Assembly: GCA_034434335.1 (NCBI GenBank)
Contig: DAOTZS010000013.1
Coordinates: 1-5,255 of the forward strand
Direction of reading: 5' to 3'
Source: DAOTZS01 sp034434335
Lineage (GTDB): Bacteria > Chloroflexota > Anaerolineae > CG2-30-64-16
DNA length: 5,255 bases
Shown: positions 1 to 5,255 of the stretch, in pieces
Position numbering within the stretch: position 1 is the first letter of the stretch
How the letters are laid out: every line of letters begins with the position of its first letter
Program-made: the position numbers and the translations under genes
The notes under the pieces: model-generated
What the model was told of the DNA's origin: nothing
Databases searched by the model: none
The model's input: only the letters and a program-made list of their open reading frames with translations

Positions 1-150
1 GAGCGTGGTAACGCCGAATTTGGCGCACTTTGCCCGGCGTTCCGCATCCAACAAACGCAACCTCTCCAACAAAAAGGCACGAAGGCTCTGCCTGATCAGT
101 TCTTGTTCGTCGAGAGCGAATTCCCGGGCCACCTCTTTGACAGCGACCAT
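1..150 (-). CDS. Partial small protein, antitoxin-like N-terminus (function not established)
   Basis: An open frame runs from an ATG at 150 leftward through the window edge, giving 50 codons with no stop; the C-terminus lies outside. A purine-rich ribosome site (AAAGGGGGTGG on the minus strand, about 157-167) precedes the ATG. The peptide begins MVAVKEVAREFALDEQELIR and continues with a charged, leucine-rich helix (LRAFLLERLRLLDAERR) and then KFGVTTL. It has no signal peptide or membrane segment. The pattern of a short helix-turn-helix-like start followed by an amphipathic helix resembles small proteins common in Chloroflexota and cyanobacteria that I recall sitting beside small toxin-like genes; this is from memory and unverified. 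It starts 35 bp after the [2Fe-2S] subunit stop with no terminator between, so read-through from that operon is likely. The reading frame and ribosome site are directly visible; the antitoxin role is a guess. Confidence 0.7.
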   Translation of the reverse strand, partial: MVAVKEVAREFALDEQELIRQSLRAFLLERLRLLDAERRAKCAKFGVTTL

Positions 151-185
151 TGTCCACCACCCCCTTTCAATTTCTGCAGATGACC

Positions 186-647
186 TCACCCGGCGTCGAG
201 GACCGCTCGCACGATTTTATCATAGCCGGTGCAGCGGCAGAGGTTGCCCGCCAGCCAGCGTCGCACCTCTTGTTCGGTAGGGTGTGGGTTCTGGTCCAGC
301 AGTGCCTTGGCGGCCACGATGAACCCTGGCGTGCAAATGCCGCACTGGACGGCGGCGTGCTCCAGGAACTTCTGCTGCAGCGGATGGAGTCCCTCGGGTA
401 AGGCGATGCCCTCGATGGTGGTCACCGACTTCCCCTCGACCTCAACGGCCAGGACCAGGCAGGAGTTGACCAGCACGCCGTCCAGGATGACGTTGCAGGC
501 GCCACAGTTGCCGTTGTTGCACCCCTGCTTGGTGCCCGTCAACCCCAGCACCTCACGCAAGACCTCCAACAAGCTTTGGCGAGGTTCACACAGGAACTCC
601 ACATCTTCCCCGTTGATCCGGGCATGTACGAGTACTTTCCGAGACAT
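186..647 (-). CDS. [2Fe-2S]-binding small subunit of a molybdenum hydroxylase (CoxS/XdhC-type)
   Basis: Encodes 153 residues, the normal length for the iron-sulfur subunit of xanthine dehydrogenase / aerobic CO dehydrogenase family enzymes. This cytoplasmic subunit relays electrons from the molybdopterin site to the FAD subunit. The N-terminal ferredoxin-like fold (about 1-78) carries the first cluster ligands C43, C48, C51 and C63 in GCNNGNCGAC plus a distant NSC. The C-terminal helical domain (about 79-153) carries the second set, C102 and C105 in QCGICTPGF and C137 and C139 in CRCTGY. All eight ligands are present, so the protein should be functional. The start is the ATG at 647, which has AAGGAG 6 nt upstream; a TTG at 662 would add five residues but lies within the ribosome-site region. 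It follows the FAD subunit gene by 60 bp and is probably co-transcribed with it. The substrate cannot be inferred, because the large subunit decides it and is not here. Confidence 0.95.
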   Translation of the reverse strand: MSRKVLVHARINGEDVEFLCEPRQSLLEVLREVLGLTGTKQGCNNGNCGACNVILDGVLVNSCLVLAVEVEGKSVTTIEGIALPEGLHPLQQKFLEHAAVQCGICTPGFIVAAKALLDQNPHPTEQEVRRWLAGNLCRCTGYDKIVRAVLDAG

Positions 648-653
648 GGGTGA

Positions 654-659
654 CTCCTT
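654..659 (-). promoter_or_regulatory. Ribosome binding site that fixes the [2Fe-2S] subunit start
   Basis: AAGGAG on the minus strand lies 6 nt before the ATG at 647. A longer frame from the TTG at 662 would place this motif inside the coding sequence (as Lys-Glu codons), so the shorter start is preferred. Confidence 0.8.
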
Positions 660-681
660 CAAGCTTATCCAGAAGCCCTGT

Positions 682-714
682 CGGCTAGGCGAATGTATTG
701 ACTTCGCCTAGCCG
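682..714 (-). repeat. Perfect 12-bp inverted repeat between the FAD and Fe-S subunit genes
   Basis: CGGCTAGGCGAA (682-693) and TTCGCCTAGCCG (703-714) are exact reverse complements around a 9-nt loop. In the minus-strand transcript the hairpin begins in the last sense codons of the FAD subunit gene, includes its TAG stop (708-710), and ends about 34 nt before the next ATG. No T-run follows on the minus strand, so it is not a standard intrinsic terminator. It could block 3' exonucleases, be an RNase processing site, or lower expression of the downstream gene. The structure is directly visible; the role is inference. Confidence 0.75.
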
Positions 715-1595
715 GATTCTCTTTCCTCTCTTGCCCTCTGGACCGCTTTCTCCAGCGCACGCCGGGTCAGCACGGCCGAGAGATGTCTGCGCTGGGCGGC
801 TGTCCCACGCATGTCGGTAATGGGACGAGCGGCCGCCTGCGCGAGGCGGGCAGCCTCCTCAATCGTCTCCGCAGAGACCTTGCGGCCGGCCAGCCATGCT
901 CCGGCCTCTGGCACAAAGAGCGGCGTCGGTGCCACCGCGGCCAGGGCAACACGGGCCGACACAAATGAGGTTCCGCTCTCATCCAGGACCACCGAGGCCC
1001 CCGCGCCGACTACGGCGATGTCCATCTCGTTACGAGGGGTGAAGCGCAGATACGCCGCCCCAAATCCAGGCTGCGGCGGGGGAACCTGTAGCCAGACCAG
1101 AAACTCGCCGCGCTGCAGGATGGTTTGGCCGGGGGCGATGCAAAACTCCTCCACCGGGACCTCCCGATAGCCACGCGGACCGGCGATAATGCAGGTGGCC
1201 TGGTGGACGATGAGGGCCGGGATCGAGTCGGCCGCGGGCGATGCGTTGCAGAGATTGCCCCCTATGCTCGCTCGTCCTTGAATCTGGATGCCTCCGATCA
1301 GCGAGATGGCATCCATGAGGCCAGGATAGGCGCGGGTGATGGCTGGGTTTCGCCCGATGCGATAACAGGGTACGGCTGCACCCAGGCGCAGCCCCGTGAC
1401 GGGGTCATAGGAGAGCTCGTTTACCTCTGGAATCCGCTTGATGTCCACCAGCAGGGTGGCTTTGCGCCGCCCCTCGCGCAACTGCACCAGGAGGTCGGTG
1501 CCGCCGGCCAGGATACGGGCCTGGTCTCCGTCCCTGGACAGCAGCGAGATCGCTTCAGCGATGCTATGAGGTGCCACATAGTCGAAGTCCTGCAC
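708..1595 (-). CDS. FAD-binding medium subunit of a molybdenum hydroxylase (CoxM/XdhB-type)
   Basis: Encodes 295 residues, typical for the FAD subunit of xanthine dehydrogenase / CO dehydrogenase family enzymes, which takes electrons from the [2Fe-2S] subunit and passes them to the final acceptor in the cytoplasm. It opens with MQDFDYVAPHSIAEAISLL, a standard beginning for the family. The two flavin-binding signatures are present: AGGTDLL (30-36) and SIGGNLCNASPAAD (110-123). The C-terminal part (about 175-285) matches the CO dehydrogenase flavoprotein C-terminal domain, with FTPRNEMDIAVVGAGA and later DMRGTAAQRR. The GTG start at 1595 was chosen because a full-length Shine-Dalgarno lies 7 nt upstream and the family homology begins there. 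The same frame stays open to 1991, but that 132-codon extension runs through the promoter and hairpins and resembles no protein. It is the first gene of the minus-strand unit. The large subunit is not adjacent on either side within the window. Confidence 0.95.
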   Translation of the reverse strand: MQDFDYVAPHSIAEAISLLSRDGDQARILAGGTDLLVQLREGRRKATLLVDIKRIPEVNELSYDPVTGLRLGAAVPCYRIGRNPAITRAYPGLMDAISLIGGIQIQGRASIGGNLCNASPAADSIPALIVHQATCIIAGPRGYREVPVEEFCIAPGQTILQRGEFLVWLQVPPPQPGFGAAYLRFTPRNEMDIAVVGAGASVVLDESGTSFVSARVALAAVAPTPLFVPEAGAWLAGRKVSAETIEEAARLAQAAARPITDMRGTAAQRRHLSAVLTRRALEKAVQRAREERESG

Positions 1596-1596
1596 T

Positions 1597-1609
1597 GGAT
1601 CACCTCCTT
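1597..1609 (-). promoter_or_regulatory. Full-length Shine-Dalgarno of the FAD subunit gene
   Basis: The minus strand reads AAGGAGGTGATCC, complementary over 13 nt to the conserved 3' tail of bacterial 16S rRNA. The GGAGG core ends 7 nt before the GTG start at 1595. Such complete complementarity is unusual and may offset the weaker GTG start. It fixes the start of this gene. Confidence 0.9.
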
Positions 1610-1648
1610 CTGGCTCGGTTGAGGCAGCCATCCATATTGCTGGCTCAA

Positions 1649-1677
1649 ATTGTACACCATGGCTGCCGCGCTGTCCA
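1649..1677 (-). promoter_or_regulatory. Sigma70-type promoter for the hydroxylase subunit genes
   Basis: On the minus strand, -35 TGGACA (1677-1672) and -10 TACAAT (1654-1649) are separated by exactly 17 bp. Each hexamer matches the consensus at 5 of 6 positions. Transcription should begin near 1642, giving a leader of about 47 nt ahead of the GTG at 1595. Position, orientation and spacing all fit the FAD subunit gene. Confidence 0.75.
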
Positions 1678-1690
1678 GGTGGTTCTAGCG

Positions 1691-1714
1691 CCTCGATGCC
1701 TCTTTGGCATGAGG
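1691..1714. promoter_or_regulatory. Interrupted dyad beside the minus-strand promoter, candidate operator
   Basis: ATGCC (1696-1700) and GGCAT (1706-1710) are exact inverted copies around TCTTT. The symmetry continues outward as CCTC (1691-1694) and GAGG (1711-1714) with one unpaired G at 1695. It lies 13 bp upstream of the -35 element of the hydroxylase promoter, a usual place for an activator or repressor site. No regulator gene is in the window, so function is inferred only from position. Confidence 0.35.
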
Positions 1715-1739
1715 CCAGCCTCTTGCGACTTGTGGTTGC

Positions 1740-1749
1740 GTTGCGCAAC
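1740..1749. promoter_or_regulatory. 10-bp palindrome GTTGCGCAAC upstream of the protease promoter
   Basis: This perfect palindrome is centred about 20 bp upstream of the plus-strand -35 element. TTGCG also occurs as direct copies at 1723, 1736 and 1741, so the stretch is enriched for one motif. It could bind a dimeric regulator of either divergent unit. A 10-bp palindrome may occur by chance, so support is weak. Confidence 0.3.
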
Positions 1750-1764
1750 TCGCTTGTCGGGCTA

Positions 1765-1793
1765 TTGACATGTCTGGCACCCTCTGATACACT
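1765..1793 (+). promoter_or_regulatory. Sigma70-type extended -10 promoter for the S8 protease gene
   Basis: A perfect -35 TTGACA (1765-1770) is followed after 17 bp by -10 TACACT (1788-1793), with an extended -10 TG dinucleotide at 1785-1786. The hexamer matches TATAAT at 4 of 6 positions. Transcription would begin near 1800, so the protease message would carry an untranslated leader of about 190 nt containing three hairpins. Confidence 0.65.
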
Positions 1794-1842
1794 CTCATTG
1801 ACAGGAGTTACGCACTTTGAGGTGTATCGCCCCATCCCCCTA

Positions 1843-1871
1843 CCCTCTTCCCCGCAAGGCGTGGAAGGGGG
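1843..1871 (+). repeat. Leader hairpin 1
   Basis: CCCTCTTCC (1843-1851) pairs with GGAAGGGGG (1863-1871), including one U-G wobble (1846/1868). After one C-U mismatch (1852/1862), CGC (1853-1855) pairs with GCG (1859-1861) around an AAG loop. The CCCTCTTCCCCGCAAGG flavour recalls GC-rich palindromic units dispersed between genes in many bacterial genomes. There is no following T-run, so it is not an intrinsic terminator. Confidence 0.6.
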
Positions 1872-1882
1872 ATCGAGATTAT

Positions 1883-1919
1883 GGGGTATTCTGGGCGGCG
1901 AAGCTGCCCAGAATACCCC
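1883..1919 (+). repeat. Leader hairpin 2, 14-bp perfect stem extended to 17 pairs
   Basis: GGGGTATTCTGGGC (1883-1896) and GCCCAGAATACCCC (1906-1919) are exact reverse complements. The stem continues inward with a G-U wobble (1897/1905), G-C and C-G pairs, closing on a GAA triloop (1900-1902). It is the strongest hairpin in the window. The next bases (TTTCAAAGG) hold only a short T-run of 3, too weak for a convincing terminator. It may be a mobile palindromic repeat or a leader control element. Confidence 0.7.
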
Positions 1920-1931
1920 TTTCAAAGGATT

Positions 1932-1956
1932 CCCCCGCCCCAATTGGGGGTGGGGG
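1932..1956 (+). repeat. Leader hairpin 3, GC-only stem near the protease ribosome site
   Basis: CCCCC (1932-1936) pairs with GGGGG (1952-1956), then a G-U wobble (1937/1951), then CCCC (1938-1941) with GGGG (1947-1950), around a 5-nt AATTG loop. It ends about 20 nt upstream of the GGGAGGGAGG ribosome-site region (1977-1986) of the protease gene. No T-run follows. It could affect ribosome access or message stability. Confidence 0.6.
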
Positions 1957-1991
1957 CACAGTGTACAGTAGTTGCCGGGAGGGAGGTTCAC

Positions 1992-4900
1992 ATGTGCTGG
2001 GGTCGCTTTCCTTTGCGTTTGCTGTCCTTAATCCTGCTCCTGGTGGTGATTGTCTCCGCTGCCAGCGCCGCTGGCGAGCCTGTGGCGCGGGCCATAGTCG
2101 AGCCGGAGTTGTTCAAGGCGCTGGCGGATGGCGGCCAGGCCACCTTCATCGTTTACTTGCGAGAACAGGCCGACCTGAGCCGCGCCCTTCAGGTCGAGGA
2201 TAAGTTGGTCCGGCGCCAGGAGGTAGTAGCACTCCTTCAGGCCACGGCCGAGCGCAGCCAGCGGGGTGTGCGCCAGCTCCTGGCCACGTTGCAAGGGGCG
2301 CATCATGTGTCGGCCGTGCAACCCCTGTGGGTTACCAACGCACTTGTCGTCACCGGCAATGGGGAAGCGGTGAAAGCCCTGGCCGCGCGGCCCGAAGTGG
2401 CTCGCATCCGCAGCGATCGCAGCCACCGCTTGCCTGCCCCGCTGCCCGTGCCAACTTCTCAGGCAACCTGGAACCTGCGCCTGATCGGCGCCGAGCGAGT
2501 GTGGCAGGAGCTGGGTATCACCGGCAAAGGTGTCGTCGTTGCCAGCCTGGATTCGGGTGTGGAGTGGACCCACCCGGCCCTGCGCAATGCCTACCGGGGA
2601 GGCCCGGCCGGCCAGCACGATTACAACTGGTTCGACTTTACCCGCACCTATCCCCTCGTCCCCGGCGATGGCCATGGCCACGGCACCCACACCATGGGGA
2701 TCATGGTTGGGTACGATCCTGCGGCCAGCAAACCTCATATCGGCGTTGCGCCGGGCGCGCAGTGGATCTCGGCCAAAGTGTTCGACGATGATGGTTACAC
2801 TACCGACAGCATCCTGCACCAGGGCTTCCAGTGGGTGCTGGCCCCTACCGACCTGCGCGGCCAGCGCCCCGATCCCCGCCGCGCGCCAGATGTGGTCAAC
2901 TGCTCCTGGGGTGCGGTGAACCCTGCCGATCCCTCGTTTTGGGATGATGTGGCTGCGTTGCGGGCGGCCGGCATCCTGCCCGTCTTCTCGGCGGGGAACG
3001 AAGGGGAGCTGGGGGCCGGCTCGGTGGGCACGCCAGCCGGCTTTCCCCACAGCTTCGGCGTGGGCGCGCTGGATGCCAACGAGCTGCTGCCCGAATGGTC
3101 GAGCCGCGGCCCCTCGTACTGGGGTGAGATCAAGCCGGATATAACCGCGCCCGGGGTGGAGGTGCTCTCCAGCGTGCCAGGCGGGGAATATGAGGCCTGG
3201 AGTGGTACCTCGATGGCCGCGCCCCATGTCGCGGGCACAGCCGCTTTGCTGCTAGAGGCCGATCCCTCCCTGACGGTGGACGATCTGGAGGCGTTCATGA
3301 TCGGCACGGCCTATGACCTGGGCGCGGCCGGGCCAGACAACGACTACGGGGCCGGCCGGCTGGATGCCTACGCGGCTGTGGCGTGGGCGCTGGGCGCAGG
3401 CAGGCTTGCCGGCCAGGTGGTGGCTGCAGATACAGGATTGCCGCTGCCGCAGGCTCAGGTAACAGGGGTGCACGAAGGCACGGGGCATGCCTTCCGCACA
3501 GCCAGCGATCGGTATGGCGCCTACATCGTGGCTGCCCCGGCCGGCCTGTACCGCGTAACTGCCGTCGCGTTCGGCTATGCGGCCCAGACCTATGAGGGCG
3601 TGCAGGTGGTAGACGGCTATCGCGCGCTGCGCGATTTTCGCCTGCAACCCCTGCCGAGAGGCGTGGTCACGGGCCGGCTGCTCGAGCCGGGAGGCAGCGG
3701 GGTGAGCTCTGGCCTGGTGCGCGCCGAAAGCACCCCGGCCGAGACCGTGGCCGATCCCAATGGATTCTACACCCTGACCCTGCCCGCGGGAATCTACACC
3801 CTGGCAGCCAGCAGCCCGGGCTATCGCATGGCGCGCGCAACAGTTACTGTGGCTGCAGGGCAGACCATAACCCAGCATATCGCCCTTGTTCCAGCCCCGC
3901 GTCTGCTGCTGGTGGACGCCGACGGCTGGCTGGGAGATGACATAACGGTGTACTATCGGGATGCCCTGAGGCAGGCAGGGTATCTGTTCGACACGCGGCG
4001 CATCACGGATACCGCCATAGTGCCCACTGCGGCCGAGCTGGCCCCCTACGATGTGGTGATCTGGGCGAACCCGTGGAGTTCACCAGGCTATTTTCAGAAG
4101 GAGCGAGGGGATACAGCCGTCGTGGATGCCCTGGCCGGTTACCTGCTCGGGGGTGGCCGCTTGCTGCTGACGGGCCAGGATATCGGGTATTGGGATGCCA
4201 GCAAGGAGTATTACGGGACCCTATTGCACGCCAGGTACCTGGCTGATGCGGCCCTTAGTGAGGGGGTACATGGGTTGGCAGGGGAGGTCCTGGCCGGCGT
4301 GGAGCTGGATTTCAATGCTGTGGACGCTTATCGGCTGAACAACGCGCCGGACCTGGTCGAGCCGGCCGATGTGCTGGCCTTGCCCGTTATGGGATACGAC
4401 CAGCCTGGCGGCACAGCCGGCCTGCGAGTGGAGGACCGCGGCTACCGGCTGGCCTATCTGGCGTTTGGCCTGGAGAAGGCCGGGCCGGGATCCGAGCGGG
4501 CTCAGACGCTGGAGCAGGCCCTGGCGTGGCTGGCCGCGCCGGTGGTGGAGAAGCAGATGTTGCCAGCGCACGTCAGGCCTGGCGACAGGTTGCGGGTTAT
4601 CCTGAACCTGCGTAACCCGTTGGGCACGGCCCAGTCTGCTTCGTTGTGGGACCCGCTGCCTTGGGGCGTCACGTATGTGGCGGGGAGCGCAACGGCCGGC
4701 GCGACGTATGACCCCGCGGCCAACGCCATCCGCTGGCAAGGGGAATTGCCCCCTCGCACGGTCGTAACGGTGGCCTTTACGACTTCGGTAAATACTGAGG
4801 TGCCTGGAGGGACGGTCATCGAGAACTGTGCCTGGCTGGAAAGTGGCGGCGGAGCAAGGACCAGCTCCTGCGCTGCCGCCCGGGTTGAAGGCCCGAATCT

Positions 4901-5255
4901 GGCGGCCAGCGCAAAGACGGTGACGCCGGGCACCGTTGCCGCCGGGGAGATATTGACTTACACCATTGTCCTCCGCAACAGCGGCCTGCTGCCGGCGGAC
5001 TTGGTGACGCTGCTCGACCCGTTGCCGGCCCAGGTGTCGTTGGTGGAGGGAACTCTCACCGGCGGCGCCTGGTATGATCCCGTCTCCCGGCAAATCGAAT
5101 GGAGCGGGTCCCTCCCAGCCGGGCTGCCGGGTCAGCCCGATTACACCTGGGCGGATAGCGACATGCCTGGGGGGCCGGCCTTTGCGTGGGTGGACATCAG
5201 CGGGAGCGGGGTGTCGTTGACGCTGGGGGATGACCAGTGGGTGGGGCCGTTGCCG
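1992..5255 (+). CDS. Secreted multidomain subtilisin-family (S8) serine protease, bacillopeptidase F-like, C-terminus cut
   Basis: The frame is open from ATG 1992 to the right edge, 1088 codons, incomplete at the C-terminus. GGGAGGGAGG (1977-1986) lies 5 nt before the ATG. Residues 1-27 form a Sec signal peptide: a basic start, a LLSLILLLVVIV core and an ASA/SAA cleavage region. It has no lipobox. Residues about 35-145 look like a prodomain. The S8 catalytic domain (about 157-465) has Asp187 in SLDSGV, His230 in GHGTHTMG, oxyanion Asn336 in SAGNEG and Ser407 in SGTSMAAPHVAG. HDYNWFDF, GVAPGAQWISAKVFDD and PDVVNCSWG point to the bacillopeptidase F-like subgroup. Two carboxypeptidase-regulatory-like beta-sandwiches follow (about 470-556 and 557-635), then an amidotransferase-like alpha/beta domain (about 637-850), two DUF11-like repeats (about 851-965 and 967-1045) and the start of another module (YTWADSDMPGG...). 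It is probably an active extracellular or surface protease; the anchor, if any, lies outside the window. Confidence 0.93.
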   Translation, partial: MCWGRFPLRLLSLILLLVVIVSAASAAGEPVARAIVEPELFKALADGGQATFIVYLREQADLSRALQVEDKLVRRQEVVALLQATAERSQRGVRQLLATLQGAHHVSAVQPLWVTNALVVTGNGEAVKALAARPEVARIRSDRSHRLPAPLPVPTSQATWNLRLIGAERVWQELGITGKGVVVASLDSGVEWTHPALRNAYRGGPAGQHDYNWFDFTRTYPLVPGDGHGHGTHTMGIMVGYDPAASKPHIGVAPGAQWISAKVFDDDGYTTDSILHQGFQWVLAPTDLRGQRPDPRRAPDVVNCSWGAVNPADPSFWDDVAALRAAGILPVFSAGNEGELGAGSVGTPAGFPHSFGVGALDANELLPEWSSRGPSYWGEIKPDITAPGVEVLSSVPGGEYEAWSGTSMAAPHVAGTAALLLEADPSLTVDDLEAFMIGTAYDLGAAGPDNDYGAGRLDAYAAVAWALGAGRLAGQVVAADTGLPLPQAQVTGVHEGTGHAFRTASDRYGAYIVAAPAGLYRVTAVAFGYAAQTYEGVQVVDGYRALRDFRLQPLPRGVVTGRLLEPGGSGVSSGLVRAESTPAETVADPNGFYTLTLPAGIYTLAASSPGYRMARATVTVAAGQTITQHIALVPAPRLLLVDADGWLGDDITVYYRDALRQAGYLFDTRRITDTAIVPTAAELAPYDVVIWANPWSSPGYFQKERGDTAVVDALAGYLLGGGRLLLTGQDIGYWDASKEYYGTLLHARYLADAALSEGVHGLAGEVLAGVELDFNAVDAYRLNNAPDLVEPADVLALPVMGYDQPGGTAGLRVEDRGYRLAYLAFGLEKAGPGSERAQTLEQALAWLAAPVVEKQMLPAHVRPGDRLRVILNLRNPLGTAQSASLWDPLPWGVTYVAGSATAGATYDPAANAIRWQGELPPRTVVTVAFTTSVNTEVPGGTVIENCAWLESGGGARTSSCAAARVEGPNLAASAKTVTPGTVAAGEILTYTIVLRNSGLLPADLVTLLDPLPAQVSLVEGTLTGGAWYDPVSRQIEWSGSLPAGLPGQPDYTWADSDMPGGPAFAWVDISGSGVSLTLGDDQWVGPLP

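Noticed and set aside
229..711. Plus-strand open frame opposite the [2Fe-2S] subunit
   Set aside because: It is antisense to a gene with all eight cluster cysteines and has no plausible product.
1596..1609. Plus strand reads TGGATCACCTCCTT, identical to the 3' end of bacterial 16S rRNA
   Set aside because: The flanking bases do not match 16S rRNA, and on the minus strand the motif is a Shine-Dalgarno at correct spacing before the FAD subunit start.
1883..1930. Hairpin 2 as an intrinsic terminator
   Set aside because: The stem is strong but is followed only by TTT and then CAAAGG, with no U-tract on either strand; it lies inside a leader where full termination would silence the protease.
1825..1960. 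Complete MITE or insertion sequence in the intergenic region
   Set aside because: There are several palindromes but no pair of terminal inverted repeats bounding the whole stretch and no target-site duplication that I could find; dispersed-repeat status needs a genome search.
1946..1986. G-quadruplex in the protease leader (G5-T-G5 ... GGGAGGGAGG)
   Set aside because: The two G-rich blocks are about 20 nt apart, outside usual loop limits, and the second block is explained by the ribosome site; the first pairs with C-runs in hairpin 3.
2028..3227. Long minus-strand open frame (399 codons) opposite the protease
   Set aside because: It lies wholly antisense to the well-supported S8 domain, has no recognisable family or ribosome site, and is the kind of shadow frame expected in GC-rich coding DNA.
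4221..5093. Minus-strand open frame (290 codons) opposite the protease C-terminal half
   Set aside because: Low-complexity Gly/Arg/Gln-rich translation with no family signature, antisense to DUF11-like repeats; a shadow frame.

Overview
This is a GC-rich bacterial window with two divergent transcription units. I favour a Chloroflexota (Anaerolineae-like) source. The reasons are a large secreted S8 protease carrying carboxypeptidase-regulatory-like and DUF11-type modules, the hydroxylase subunit pair, and GC-rich palindromes between genes. This placement rests on recalled family resemblance and was not tested by any search. Sigma70-type promoters and full-strength Shine-Dalgarno sequences fit a bacterium.

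Left arm, minus strand (read 1677 down to 1): a promoter (TGGACA-17-TACAAT) drives a FAD-binding subunit (GTG start at 1595) and then a [2Fe-2S] subunit (ATG start at 647) of a molybdenum hydroxylase of the xanthine dehydrogenase / aerobic CO dehydrogenase superfamily. A perfect 12-bp hairpin separates them and overlaps the first stop codon. A third, small gene follows 35 bp downstream and runs off the left edge. It looks like the N-terminus of an antitoxin-like protein, not the molybdopterin-binding large subunit. That large subunit is absent from the window.

Centre (1596-1991): a 396-bp noncoding region holds both promoters, back to back, with 87 bp between their -35 elements. That interval contains two dyads. 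Toward the plus-strand gene lies a predicted leader of about 190 nt with three consecutive strong hairpins. In each hairpin the tolerated G-T pair is a G-U wobble only in the plus-strand RNA.

Right arm, plus strand (1992 to the right edge): one open gene, at least 1088 codons, for a secreted subtilisin-family (S8, bacillopeptidase F-like) protease. It has a signal peptide, an N-terminal prodomain, a complete Asp/His/Asn/Ser catalytic set, two beta-sandwich regulatory-like domains, a glutamine-amidotransferase-like domain without a nucleophile cysteine, two DUF11-like repeats and the start of a further domain cut by the window edge.

The two arms have no evident metabolic link: one is a cytoplasmic redox enzyme pair and the other an exported protease. 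They may share control only through the intergenic region. I see no rRNA, tRNA, CRISPR array, insertion sequence or clear intrinsic terminator. No wholly new system is evident; the most intriguing piece is the structured protease leader.
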